Below, one piece after another: positions 1 through 11,342 of a stretch of 64,000 bases of DNA (positions within the stretch are counted from its first letter, which is position 1; every line of letters starts with the position of its first letter). The stretch is from Pilatotrama ljubarskyi (lineage: Eukaryota; Basidiomycota; Agaricomycetes; Polyporales; Polyporaceae), in contig MU277763.1 of NCBI GenBank assembly GCA_022385805.1, forward strand, positions 1-64,000. Direction: 5' to 3'. The translations under genes were made by a program, and so were the position numbers. The notes under the pieces were generated by a model, which saw only the letters and a program-made list of their open reading frames with translations, made no database searches and was not told the origin of the DNA.

Positions 1-143
1 GGAGTCCCGGCAGAGGTCACGTTCCCTGGTGGCACGGGTCGTGACACATACGCAGTGACGCGACACAGTGAGAAGGTAAAGTGAAGTAAGTAGATTATGG
101 AGGTAGGGTCTACCATGATGAATTATATGTTGGCTATACAGCG

Positions 144-203
144 ACAGCACAGGCAACTAAGCGACACACCATCACAGCACAGGCCAACTAAGCGACACAC
201 CAG
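144..203. repeat. two-copy ~30-bp tandem repeat
   Basis: Two adjacent, nearly identical ~30-bp units run from about 144 to 173 and 174 to 203. Each contains ACAGCACAGGC, then AACTAAGCGACACACCA, and the second unit has one extra C. They lie just past the st stop codon of the WLM protease gene on the minus strand, so they are probably in its 3' UTR or terminator region. I see no function. Confidence 0.8.
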
Positions 204-210
204 TCCACCA

Positions 211-1313
211 TCAGTGCCCAGCGGTCCCACACCTCTGTTCGAGTTCCTCTTCCTCCTTCTGCAGCCGACTCATCGTTGCAGCAAGAATCTTCCTCCTGCG
301 CTCCTCCGGGGAATCGTTAAGGCTGCTTGTGGTAGGCCCGCCTACAGTATGCGCACCACCACCGAGAACGTACTCTTGCGCCTCTGCTTCCAGTGCGGAG
401 TGTGGCAACTCGAAGCCTGGATCGGCGAGATGGTGCGTGCCCGCGGCTTGGGCGTGCTCGAACTCCGCGACCTCCTTGTTGAGCGTCGAGTTGAGCTCCT
501 TAAACTAGCGAAGGGGAGATGTCGTCAGTAAACGTGACGCAAAAGCCTGGACACGCCTTACTCACATTGTTATCATGGTCGCCCCACACATTATGCGTGA
601 GTTCGTGGCACAGCACTCGTCGCACTTCCTTGTACGTCCGAAAGCCATCATAGCGGTCTGTACGTAGTCGAAGCTTGATGGCCTGGCCAGCATTCACGTT
701 CAGCCCGAGAAGATGTGGCTGCTCATGGGGCGCCAATTCGGTGAGGACGCCCACGCTGAACTTGTGCTTGCGCATGACATGCCGGATGGCTGGGTCATTC
801 GCGAGTCGTGTGAGCAGATCACGGGCGGAGGCAGGGTTCGGGAGATGGGGTAAGGGCTCTATGCGATGGAAAGTGTACTGAGCATCGGATGAGGGAGATG
901 CGCGGCCCGTAGAGCGAACCTATCAGGACTCAGTCAGCATGATTCTCGAGCTATTCGAGCACAAGGCTGCTTGGGTGTACCTTTGCATGAGCTTTCTGAG
1001 CTCGTTCTCGAAGTATTCGCTCCTTGCGCTGATGCTCGCTTTCCACTGCCTTCAATCCGCCGAGCTCCTCCGCTGTGGGACCGATCAGTTGCACCTTCAT
1101 GCCGTCCTTCAGGCCGGCCTCAAGAACGGTGGCGTCCTCGGGCACAGACTTCTTCCCCTTGTAGAGGAGCTTCTGGTTGTCAGGCGGGACCGACGTGAGC
1201 TCTTCTAGGCGGGCATGCAGGTAGGCCAAGGTCGAGTCCGGCAGGAGCGAGAGCGGATGCGTGTTGCCGCGGTGAGACACGGTGATCGTTATCGTTCCAT
1301 TGTTTGAAGCCAT
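211..1313 (-). CDS. ubiquitin-like/WLM-domain metalloprotease
   Basis: Three exons (1313-981, 919-566, 504-211) join in frame into 326 residues. Residues ~1-78 form a ubiquitin-like fold with a LLYKGKK stretch. A lysine/arginine-rich linker follows, then a WLM (Wss1p-like) domain with zinc-protease motif HELTH at about 216-220 and GDHDNN just after it, matching the HExxH...GxHD signature. The C-terminus is a helical, Glu-rich tail (EERRRK, KEEEELEQ). The UBL-WLM order matches the fungal/plant 'ubiquitin-metalloprotease fusion' family rather than classical Wss1, where the WLM is N-terminal. Known relatives process ubiquitin/SUMO-linked or DNA-crosslinked proteins; that role here is inferred. 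Start chosen at 1313 because the UBL begins immediately (MASNNGTITITV). The upstream in-frame ATG would only add an unrelated leader. Confidence 0.88.
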
Positions 1314-2480
1314 GAGATGTACAAGAGTGTGTGCGAGGGTATCGTCGAGCTGATAGTGAGGGTACTGTATATGTGTAGGTACGTACGGCTCTGTCTTAAT
1401 GCAGCAACTGCATGTGTAAGGGAAAGCTGAATAAGCGTCATCGGCGTTCAGCAAGTTTATGTTCTCCGTGGTGCCAGCGCTTATCTTATCTTATCTCCTT
1501 CCGCCTAGCTGACACTCTTCCTCGCATGCCTCCCCATGGCCATACACTATCTCCCCTGACAATTACATCCCTCCCTCTCTTCTCTTCCTATTGTTTTGGA
1601 AGCGATGTTATTTACCTTTCTACATTTGGGGGCGTAAACTATCGGCGCCTCGAAGGGGGACGCGACCCATACCAGAGTCCGTGGGGAGTGTGAACCAATA
1701 ATGTGCCATTTGAACAGGGGCCCATGTACGTTGTCCGTGTTGAGCGAGGAGCACTTGGAATATAAATTAGGCTCGGCTCAGAGTTGTTCTGAGCTGAAAT
1801 TTCCCATGGGAGCGAGCTGTCGAGAAAGCTCGATCAGTCAGGGTGCGCTGAGTGATGCTTTGCCCTGAGCTCCTATACCCCTTTGTGCAGCAGCGTAAAC
1901 GCATCGTACGGCAGTCTAGCGATTCAAATGCGAGTGGGCATATGTGTTACTCGTCACAGCCGGTGCTCGCTGGCCTAATATGAGGAGACTATGAGCAGCT
2001 GCGAGCAGTCGTTCGGCAGTAGAGGCCCGGTACCGAGGGTGGGTACACCGTGAACTTAGACACCTGCTATATATAGGGACACACTGCCACGTGGGGGATA
2101 TGCCGAAATTCACCTGCAAGCGGACGTGCCTGCTGCTCTCGCGTGACGCCCTCCTCCTCGTCAACCGCTCTCCACACTCTCGCCCGTTCCTGCACCTTCC
2201 ACGTCCCTCCCCGCACACCCTCCGCATCCTTGCACGTCTCGGGGTGCGCTGGACCCGCAGAAGTAGCCGCAATGTTCCCCCATCGTCGGCGGCAGCACAG
2301 GCCAGTCCCGCCAGTGGAAGAAGTAAACGAACAAGGTACCTATGTAGCTTGCTGTAAAAGTCAACACCGCCAGCTCATCCACCCTCTGTAGACCCATGGG
2401 GCTTTGGAGGCCAATCATCCCAAGATCTAGCGACCAGCTCGTCAAGCACACGCGCGACCGCTGTCAAAATCATGCATACA
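1314..2480. other. intergenic region, divergent promoters
   Basis: About 1.17 kb separates the divergently transcribed WLM protease and the hypothetical gene at 2481. It holds a good TATA-like string near 2067. A minus-strand open stretch around 2161-2451 includes one hydrophobic segment (LTFTASYIGTLFVYFF), but I could not connect it to a family or to a convincing splice model. No gene is called here. Confidence 0.5.
2067..2076 (+). promoter_or_regulatory. TATA-like box
   Basis: The string CTATATATAG at about 2067-2076 is the clearest TATA element in this intergenic region. The next + strand CDS starts at 2481, so if this box is used the transcript would have a ~380-nt 5' leader, possibly with an intron. 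The element is visible; the link to the downstream gene is inferred. Confidence 0.35.
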
Positions 2481-3254
2481 ATGCGTCGATTCTCGTACAG
2501 CTCACCAAAGAGACGCGATCGTGGCCATCCTGTAAGTCCCTAAGCGCTCCCCTCTGCGATTACCCCTCTCACTCACTATTCCGTGCAGGAGGGGAGGATG
2601 TACTCGACCCCAGCGGAGAGCAGCCCACCAACGCCGTCCCAATACAGCTTCCACGATAGACCCGACACTCGGCCGACGATAGAGCAGATAGCCATGGGCC
2701 TGCACATTTCCCGCACGCCACATGCCCTCCCCCCTCGCTCTGCACAACCAATGCTCCCCCAAAACAGGCGAGCGAGCGAGTCGCCACGAGCATCACCACA
2801 CACCCATAGCCACCTCTTAACGCGGCCAAGCGCGCACACACGACGAGCCTCCATGTCAGCCATCGTGCTTGCCCCACCTCCTGCGCGCTCCTCGCTCAAG
2901 AAGTCAAGCAGGCCGCCCACGGCAGACAGTTCTCTCCTCGCTACCTCCGCGTCGGACGCGTCCCTATCGACAATGACGACATTAACCTCGACTGCGCCGC
3001 CGTCAACGCCACGCTCCGTCCAGAGTGCGCCTGCGACTTCCTTCCCGGGCAAGCTGAGGATGGAAATGATGCGGCTTCTTCCGACCAGAAAGGGATCACT
3101 GTCATCCAGCGTACGGTCCGACAGCACATCAGCGCTCACACCTTCCTCGGACGGCGATTCGGTCAATTCGATGACCGGAGAGCTGACCCCTCGAAAGATG
3201 GTCAGGTTCTCAACCGGACCAGAGCCGCAGCACGCGCCGCCAGGCTCAGCCTAG
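2481..3254 (+). CDS. hypothetical basic, disordered protein
   Basis: Exon 1 is 2481-2531 (begins MRRFSYSSPKRRDRGHP), a GT-AG intron (gtaagt...gtgcag) covers 2532-2588, and exon 2 is 2589-3254, giving 238 residues. The protein is low-complexity and rich in Ser/Pro/Thr/Arg, with many SP/TP sites. It carries a short ordered-looking motif, TIEQIAMGLHISRTPH, near residues 40-55 and a basic end TPRKMVRF. I recall similar IxMGLHxSRTPH motifs in other fungal uncharacterised proteins, but no function is known to me. The 17-codon first exon is supported by a perfect donor and a phase-0 join. It could be a nuclear or phospho-regulated scaffold, but that is speculation. Confidence 0.7.
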
Positions 3255-4014
3255 CACATAACCATACTGTATCCTATCCTCATCTCCTTTCCCCTCGGTT
3301 TCCTAGCTTGATTCAACTCATCCTTCCACCACTTCCACGGTCTCGGTATCCGTAGCTCAACCGTCGGGGAACGGTGTATCTGCGGTCTATCTATTGACAT
3401 ATTCACCATTGGGTTGTACGCATCGATCCGCACGCTATATTATCATTCCTCCGCATCCGCATTCTGTACGTAGCTAGAGCCGTTCATCTGGATACCTCCA
3501 TTCTCCATTCTCGTTCTCATTCCCAGTGCACTATCCCCGAATGGGAGCTGTCGGTCTCATATGTAAGTTAGCTTCGCGTGCAAGCAGGTTCGTCGATGAC
3601 TGCCATGTCTATGAACAAACGCCGTCGATGCGCCTGAGGCGTGTTGGTGGATCATCATGTACTGCGCACTGGGCAAGGCTATGTTGCAGCTATGCAATCG
3701 GTATGTCATGGGCGCTCTTCTGCCGGCCGAAACTTGGCTTGCGTCCGCGACCTTGTCCGTCTTTGTGCTTTATCCTCGCGCTGACGGCCAATACGCTCTC
3801 CGACGACGACTGCTGCTATCTCGACCTGCACGACCTCGCTCACGCCCCGACGCATATCGCTCCTCGCATTCGCACTTGACAGTGACAGACGGTCACCGCT
3901 GCTCCGTCGCCAATAACTAGATCAATTGCTGGGAGCCTAGCTCCGATCATACGACAAACGTACTCGGACTGAGACTCGCTAGACCGTGATACAGTAATAT
4001 AACCGATTGGAAGG
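3255..4014. other. intergenic region
   Basis: About 760 bp between two genes on the same strand. It should contain the 3' UTR of the hypothetical gene and the promoter of the DnaJ-X gene. CT-rich patches are present near 3490-3520. I see no coding region, RNA gene or repeat that I can support. Confidence 0.5.
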
Positions 4015-6417
4015 ATGGCACCGGTCGAGACGGAATACTACGATCTGGTACGCGGAACGACGTGACCCTGTAGTGGTGCGCGGTGCAGGTGGCTCATCCT
4101 GAAGGTCGCTTCTTTGCCTATGTTTGTTGCAGCTCGGCGTTCCGACGGACGTGAACGATACGGAGTTGAAGAAGGCGTATCGAAAGCAGGCGATCAAGGT
4201 GCGTACGCATTCACCACGGGTACCTGGACCGTGATGCTCAGGGTCGAATGTGAATATTCCTTGCACCTCTTCGCCCGTTCGATGTGCATCCGACCCCGTT
4301 TTGGCGCAATCGTCGTTCTCGGATGTAGTACCATCCCGACAAGAACCCGTCCCCGGATGCGGAGGAGAAGTTCAAGGAGATTAGGTGCGTCTGTCCGCCA
4401 CTTCGAACGCCTCCGGGTTTGAGTAACACGCTTCCGATGCAGCAAAGCATACCAGATCCTCTCGGATCCAGTGAGTACTCGCACTTTACATCGTCCGTCG
4501 ACCAGAAGTGCACACCCCATTGTCAGAATTTGCGTGCTGTATACGACAAGAATGGCGCGAAGATGGTACGTACCCGCCACTCGGCTGGGCCGGAGTTTCT
4601 GTACGAGTTGACGTGTGTATGTGTGCGTAGGTGGACAAGGAAGGTGGTGTCGGGATGGAAGACGCCGCAGGCTTCTTCGCAAACGTCTTCGGAGGAGAGC
4701 GGTTCAAGGACTACGTGAGTGCTCCCGTACTTGACGCCACCTCGCTGGTGCTCAGAAAGCGCACGCCAGATCGGCGAGATCTCGCTCATGAAGGAGATGA
4801 CCTCCGTCGCAACAACAATGATGTCCGAAGAGGAGAAGGCGGAGATCGAGCGCGAAATGAATGGCGGCGTCTCTCCTCCATCGCCCGCCGCAGCGCCCGT
4901 CTCCCCGTCTCCGGCATCTCCCCAGCCCCATCCCGCAGCCGCCGCTGCCAGCGCTCCTCATGTCCCGGAATCGACTACCTCGCTCGTGCCCTCTCCAGCG
5001 CGGTCCCCGTCCCCGTCTCCCGCAGCATCGCCCGCTCCCGCCACACCCGCAGCCGAGACGCCGCTCACCGCGACCGCAAAGAGCCCTGCATCCTCATCCA
5101 CATCGAACCTCAAAGGGCAGGAACTGCACAAAGCCGACAAGGAGAAAGACAAGGAGCGCGAGAACGGCAAGAAGCGCTCGAAGCTTTCGCCGGAGCAGAA
5201 GCAGAAGCTGCAGGAGCTCGAGGAGGAGCGGCGGAAGAACATGGCGGAGCGGATCGACACGCTCACGAAGAAGCTCGTCGACCGCCTGCGGCCGTTCGTC
5301 GAGGCGAAGCGACCGGGCGACAAGGACGACCCGGAGACGATCGCGTTCGAGCAGAAGATGCGCAGGGAGGCGGACGACCTGAAGCTGGAGAGCTTTGGCG
5401 TCGAGCTGCTGCACACGATTGGGAACATTTACATGATGAAGGCGACGTCGTTCTTGAAGTCGCGGAAGTTCCTCGGCATGTGAGCGAACACTATGCGATC
5501 AATAGTTTGCGGGTACTGACGGTCGCCAAGCCCCGGATTCTTCTCGCGACTGAAGGAAAAGGGCGCGATGGCGAAGGACGCTTGGGGTGTCATCGGGAGC
5601 GCGTATGTCTTCTTCCTATGCCACAGGGCATTTCACCGCTGACGCGCCACCATAGCATTGGCGTCCAGCAAACAATTGCGGTAAGTATTCGTAAATTGCA
5701 CGTGTGCGTACTCCACATAGGATACTGAACACTTGGGCTCGCAGGAAATGGAGAAACTGCAAGCCAAGGGCGAGCTCGGCGAGGAGGAGCTCCGGGCGCT
5801 CGAAGAGGACGTCACAGGCAAAGTACGCACCCCTCCCAGCACACTCACTATCTACAGCTGCTCACGCGTCTCTGGCAGATCATGCTCGCATCGTGGCGAG
5901 GAACGCGCTTCGAGGTCTCGCAAGTCCTCCGTGAGGTACGTGTCTGCCCCCGGGGTCTCCAGCGCCTGCTAACGTCCCCCGCCATAGGTCGTGGACCGCG
6001 TTCTGAAAGAGCCCGGCGTCCCAGACCAGGTGCTGTACAATCGAGCAAAGGTGCGTCATCCCGCTCCTTCGTGCCCGTGCTTCCTCTCACTCGACAACAG
6101 GGTCTTCTCCTGATCGGCGCGATCTTCAAGCAAACCGTGCCCGACGAGACGGACGAGGAGCGGCGGGAGCTCGAACGGTACGCTTCCGCGCCATCACCCC
6201 CTAGCCTGAACTTCGCTCACAAACGTTCGCTCGTAACAGGATGGTAGCGGAGGCCGCGTCGGGCAAGTCGAAGCACCACCAGGTCCGTTCAAAATCGAAG
6301 AAGCACGAGCACGTACACGCACACGCCCAGGCGAACGGTGCGAAGCCGAACGCGAACGCGAACGGCGAGAGCGCGCAGGCGGGGGCGGAGAAAGTCCCTC
6401 CTGCAGCTACCGTCTAA
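4015..6417 (+). CDS. DnaJ-X domain J-protein (Caj1/Djp1-like)
   Basis: Fourteen exons (4015-4047, 4133-4198, 4329-4384, 4443-4470, 4527-4565, 4631-4714, 4770-5479, 5531-5602, 5656-5680, 5745-5822, 5879-5935, 5988-6050, 6101-6177, 6240-6417) join to 521 residues. An N-terminal J domain opens with ETEYYDLLGVP, and the Hsp70-activating HPD motif is at about 35-37 (YHPDKNP). A Phe/Gly-containing linker (AGFFANVFGG) follows, then a Ser/Pro/Ala-rich disordered segment, a Lys/Glu helix and a DnaJ-X domain (IGNIYMMKATSFL, FFSRLKEKG, LASWRGTRFEV). This order is that of yeast Caj1/Djp1, cytosolic co-chaperones linked to peroxisomal or membrane-protein delivery. The C-terminus is His/Lys/Ala-rich. The J domain is divided among five tiny exons, the smallest being 28 nt. 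Confidence 0.92.
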
Positions 6418-7139
6418 GCGCTACGTACCCCGATGACCGCGTTGGCGTCACCAGGAGGTACCGTACGGTATCGTACATACACTACGCCGGTCTTTTAATC
6501 CTCACTTCCTCGTTCCTCGGTCCGTCCATGCACGCACACATACACATATGTCCTCTGATGACACTTCACGCTCCCACCCTTCGTCCCCTTGCTCCGCTTT
6601 CGGTCTTGGTTGTGTTCCCGCCTGGTCTAATAGACTGCTCGCTAGTGCGCACCCCTCACGGAGTGCTGCGTAGTACATGCTCTCCGCCTTCCTGCCCTGC
6701 TTGCTGTGTCCTGTCTACACTCTCGCGCCACGTCTTGCCATGTGATGTTCATGTTCATGTTCATGTTCACGTTCCCGGGAATCATGCTGCGCTGCGCTTG
6801 GATATGTATCGCGGACGACCGTTCAAATGCCCACCCATCATGGCATGAACCACATATGACGTCCGGCCGAGCCTCACGCCTAGCTTTATCCCAGCGGAGA
6901 GCGGGTTCTCCCGCGCGAATTGAGAAGTACTACGGCGAGTCGATGCGATTACTGTACATGCTGTACACTACATACTCGGTAGATAGCATATGTATGGGGG
7001 AGTCCGTGGTGAATTCACCAGCACTATCTATTCCGGCGCGTGTATTATTCGTGCCGATCGTGAAAAAGTTCGCTCTACGCGGTTCATACCGTATCATCGC
7101 AAGCGAACGGGCCAACGCGTCTCGCTCGCTCGATCGCGC
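6418..7139. other. intergenic region between convergent genes
   Basis: About 720 bp between the convergent DnaJ-X and RRT8-like genes, presumably two 3' UTRs. It contains a short hexamer repeat (listed separately) and CT-rich sequence. No gene is supported. Confidence 0.5.
6745..6774. repeat. (ATGTTC)4 hexanucleotide repeat
   Basis: Four perfect ATGTTC units run from 6745 to 6768, and a degenerate ACGTTC follows to 6774. A simple sequence repeat in a non-coding region between convergent genes. Confidence 0.9.
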
Positions 7140-8179
7140 TCACTCGCTCTTCTTGGGGTTCTGCGAGCTGCCGGCGCCGACCTGGCTGTCGATGATGTTG
7201 GCGTGGGCCTCGAGCTGGGCGGCCCAGAGGGCGGCGCCGACGGTGTTGGTAAAGCTGAAGAGGAGGCCGACGAGCGGGAGGAAGTTGAACAGGAGCGTCG
7301 CCATGCCGAACCTACACGTCCGTGCGGCCATCCAGTCAGCAAAAAACCATCGCTTGCCTCAAGGATCGGGAGTCGGAACGTACGCGGTGTACTCTGCCCT
7401 GCGGTTCTCGACGAGCGCGGCGCGCTGGCCCTTGGAGAAGCCCTTGAGCTGGAAGTAGCGCGCGTGCCAGCCGGGGCCGCTGTTGTACCCGTTGTAGAGA
7501 AGGAAGAGGACGGTGCCGACGGCGGGGATCATGTTGAGCGGGAGGGTGAGGACGTAGCGGACGATGCCGTCCTTGGAGAAGGCCTGGAGGGGCTTGACGA
7601 GGGCGCCGTGGACGCCCTTGGCGACCGCGCCGCCCGCGCCCTGGGACTGGGACTGTGCGCGGGTCTTGCCGTCGCGGACGAGCTGGGCTTGGCCGGCTGC
7701 GAGGAGGGTTGCGTCGAAGACGTGGGAGAGGGCGGGCTCGAGGAAGAGGGGGCGGGCGAGGAAGGAGAGGAGGAGGAGGGACTCTGCGCCGACGAGGAGG
7801 AGGGCGACGAGCGGGGCGAGAGGGCCTGTGAAGAGTGCGAGGAGGGCCATCTGGGGGAGGTAGGTGAAGAAGGCGAGGAAGGCGAAGATGAGGGCGGAGG
7901 AGAGGAGGGACTTGAGGAGGGCTTGGCGGACGGAAAGGATGATCTGTGGGTCTGTGCCGGGTGAGTAATGAGCTCGTTGTGAGTGTTGTGGGTGCCAATG
8001 GACGTACGGGAGAGGGAGAAGAGGATGCCGCGGACGGGCCAGAGCCAGGCGAGGGATGCGATGGCTTGGAAGGTGTGTGCGGCGCTCTGCTGAGCTTCGT
8101 GCTGGAATCGCTGGAGGAGAGACTGCGTGTGCGACTGTGCAGAGTGCGGCATCGAAGAGGACCCGGAAGTGGAGGACAT
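7140..8179 (-). CDS. RRT8/EI24-like multi-pass membrane protein
   Basis: Three exons (8179-8008, 7951-7384, 7311-7140) give 303 residues. After a polar N-terminus come several strongly hydrophobic helices (SSALIFAFLAFF; LLALFTGPLAPLVALLL; MIPAVGTVLFLLYN; LLFNFLPLVGLLF). Diagnostic stretches are RYFQLKG and FSFTNTVGAALWA near the C-terminus. This pattern is that of the fungal family named after yeast outer spore wall protein RRT8 (EI24-like), found at lipid droplets/ER and implicated in spore-wall assembly. The role in this fungus is inferred only. The start follows a CT-rich leader. The gene is convergent with the DnaJ-X gene and divergent from the DUF6535 gene. Confidence 0.85.
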
Positions 8180-8530
8180 GTTGTGGTTGGAGGAGAGAGG
8201 AATATGCGCACGAAGCAGCGGGTGATGAGCGCAGGCGCAGTGGCTGCACGCCAGTGACATCATCCCCTCGCGCCCGCCGCCAACGCGCGCACGGCGCGTC
8301 GCGGTCACGCGCCTGCTCTCCGCTTAGGCGCATAGTGACATGCCTGGAAGCACGTCAATCGGTGACAGGCTCCAAGTCCCGGTCGCCAGCCTCACCCCGC
8401 TTCCGTACACGAGGAAGCTCGTGCGCATTGGCCTGAGCCTTATTACGCCCAGCTTCGCACACTCACTAGCACCCTCCCAGTGAACTCACATCCCTCTCAA
8501 CGCCTTCTCCTTGCTCGGCCGAGCAATACC
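8180..8530. other. divergent promoter region
   Basis: About 350 bp shared upstream of the RRT8-like gene (-) and the DUF6535 gene (+). Pyrimidine-rich sequence lies just before the + strand ATG, as is common in basidiomycete promoters. No TATA box or RNA gene is evident. Confidence 0.45.
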
Positions 8531-11128
8531 ATGTCTGCCCCCGCCACCTCCGAGGCACAGGGAATCGGACAATCAGGGCGCTCGCGCTCCTCAGGCTTGA
8601 GCAGCAGTGGCCGGTCCCAGCTGGTGTCCACTACTCCCGAGGGACGGGCGGAAGGTAGCCACGATGTGCGTCTCCATTTTCTCGTTGACAACTCGTGCAT
8701 ATGCAATATTTGCTGAAGCGATATTCTGACGGGTTCATTTTCCGCGTTAGGGAGAAGATCTCCGGCAACCAGAGACAGCAGATGAGTCAAACCTCAACGG
8801 TCTCCAGCAAGCCAATACGGCGGATGAACTCCCGCCCCTCCCTGACTTACCGGAGCATCTCGTGGAGGTTCGTTAGCCAGTCATGTGTTCTGCGCTCAGT
8901 AGTATGAACCAGTGACCGTACAGGAGCTGTTGCAGCAGCGCAAGAACCTCTTCTCGGCAAAGGAGAAAGCGGACGCCTTCTCCAGTGCAGCCGAAGTGGT
9001 GCAGAAGCACAGCAGTGAGATAGTTGACCGCTGGAACAAGGAGATCGACACTTACTTGGTATTTGTACGCACCTGGGTTTTTCATGCGAGGAGTGACGAC
9101 TGCTAACCGTGGCTGCGACAAGGCCGGCCTATTCTCGGCGATCCTCACGGCATTCAACGTGCAGTCGTACCAGATGCTTCAGGGCCCCTCTCCACCTGAT
9201 CTAAACACCGTAGTGCTGCAGCAGATCTCCCAACAGCTACGCAGCTTCTCGATCAACCCTCCATTCATCAACACCACCCACCCGACACTACCTGCTTCTT
9301 TCTTGTCAACCAGTGTGGATGCTGCATCAAGTCCTCCTGTGCTCCAATGGGGGATCTGGCTGAATATCACCTGGTTCTCCGGCCTCATACTCAGTCTCGC
9401 AGCTGCCGTCATGGGCATCACCGTCAAGCAGTGGCTGAACGAGTACGCCAGCGGTCTCTTCGGCAACTCGCGCGACACGGCTCGGCTCCGGCAGTATCGC
9501 TTCAAGAACCTGCTCAAGTGGCACGTCGGTGTGGTCGTCATGACCATACCCCTACTGCTCCAGTTCTCCCTTGCTCTTTTCTTTGCTGGACTCCTCATCC
9601 TCCTGTGGAACCTCCACCACGCGGTCGCCAGTGTTGCATCCGCTCTGGTCGGCTTCGTCGCCGTCTTCATCGTCTGCACTGCCCTCCTAGCCTCTGTTCA
9701 AGAGTAGCTGCGCGTACCTCTCCCCGCACGCGCTGGCGCTCTATTCTGCCTGGCAGCATCTGAAACCGCGCGTCTACATCATTGCGTCCTGTGTACGTGG
9801 GTTGGTGAAGTGGGCCCAGGGCGCCCCAGTGAGCACCGGTTCTTCGAGAGGTACCGGGTGGCATGCCCGCGAGCGGGCCACCCTCAATCGGATCTCTGGC
9901 GACACATTGGATATGGACATTCTCCTCACCGCCTGCAATGCCACGCTGGATCCCGCGCACCTCGCCTCCGCCGCAATATACCTCATGCACTGTGATCCTG
10001 CCTCCGTCGTCGGCTTCGTCTGTCGCCTTTGCGAGTCATTGACCGCTCAATTCGGGGAAACGGAGGTACTCGCCCATATGCGCGCCAGCGACCCCCACGA
10101 TCTCCTGTCATGGAACTTCCTCCTCTCGGCATGTTCCTCTAGCGGCATACGCCATGGCATGAAGGTGGAAGGCTGGCGAAAATTTTTCCCGACATGCTGG
10201 TTGATCAAGCTGGGGCTCAAGTCTGCTACATTGCACATCCGATCAGATGTGAATGATGGCCCCACTGAGGCTGCCTGCAAGGAGTGGCTGCTGCTGGCGT
10301 TCTGCTTAACCGGGGAGACTTGCGACAAGTTACACACGAACGGATCCAGGCGTCTCCATGGCCATCCGACTTATAGCCCCTTACGCAGTGTATCTCTCAT
10401 CTCCGAGGATCTCGGCCAGCACGTCTGGGACACGATCGACCAGAGCGTGGAGTACAGCGATGTAGCGGACATGAGGGTCTTGCTGGCAGGTGAGCGAACT
10501 TGCTGTGTGGGACCTCCGTGTCGTAGTGCCTTGGTGCTCATGCGAAGTTGGTCATACAGCCTTCGCCCATGCACACCGGGCAGTCTGGCGTCTACGGCCC
10601 CGGTGCATGTATCCACACGAGGACGGCAGTAGTCACGCCACCGACTCAGCCCTCGAGGACTATCTCGCCAGCGTCTCGAGGTGCTTGAAGATCTCTCGAG
10701 TAGCACTCTCCAGGACGACACACATTGTCGACCTCGCGCAGCACTACGCGATCCGCAAACACATTCGGGCTCTGCTTTCTGACCTACACAAGTACTTGAG
10801 TTGGCACCTAGCGGACGATGGTCATCGAGATCGTCCTGAGGTGCCCTGGAGTGGATCCTTCCATGGGCCCGCTGCCGAGGAGTTGGTGAAGGACATCAAG
10901 ACTCTCACGTCCTCAGTCTGGGAGGTCCTCGTCCCTCCTGACCTTCTCGAGTCGCTGCGACTATCTGTGATGGAGGCGAAACTGTGTGCTTTGCAGCTAA
11001 GCCTAGAGAGCATGCTCGATGTACTTGGGAGCCGACATCGTGGTCTCCCACACCAGCTCGCAGACGTGGTGTCATGCTTTGCGGCACTGAGGGCAACGAG
11101 CGTGTCAGGGGCCAGTGCGAGTCCTTGA
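8531..11128 (+). CDS. DUF6535 membrane protein, frame broken or atypically spliced
   Basis: Exons 8531-8665, 8751-8867, 8924-9064, 9123 to ~9695, then to 10489, and 10560-11128. The DUF6535 signature spans exons 3-4: DRWNKEIDTYLVF joined to AGLFSAILTAFNVQSYQML. Three or more hydrophobic helices follow (GLILSLAAAVMGITV; MTIPLLLQFSLALFFAGLLILLW; ALVGFVAVFIVC). The long C-terminal half is soluble and unrecognised. Within exon 4 the frame must change between ~9690 and 9757. Either the 61-nt segment 9696-9756 (gttcaa...ctggcag) is removed as an intron with a weak donor, giving 755 residues, or the gene has a one-base frameshift. In the latter case the family-like CAYLSPHALAL stretch is read in the second frame. 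DUF6535 has no known function. It could be an active gene or a recent pseudogene. Confidence 0.75.
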
Positions 11129-11342
11129 ATTCCAAGCCGATATGTGACGGACATGATCATGGCGAATGGTTCATCCTCTATATCTTGTAATGAATCTATC
11201 GGTTCTCTTCCTGTCATCGGTCCTCTTCCTGTCATATGCCATGCTCATAGCTAGGCTATAAGCCGCCCGTAGAAGTGAGTTGTACCTCCTCCTCCAGGTT
11301 AATTAGTGTTGGTCGAGTGCAATCGAACGAACTCCGGCTACC

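Noticed and set aside
97..531. A 144-codon + strand frame opposite the WLM protease
   Set aside because: Antisense to exons with an intact protease signature, and its first part is the tandem repeat.
4631..5728. A 365-codon + strand frame inside the DnaJ-X gene
   Set aside because: It starts as the real exon but then runs through introns in a wrong frame with Arg/Ala-rich sequence; the J-X domain motifs lie in the spliced model.
6990..7964. A 324-codon + strand Gly/Glu-rich frame opposite the RRT8-like gene
   Set aside because: Low-complexity antisense shadow of codon-biased sequence; no motif, and the minus strand has a clear membrane protein.
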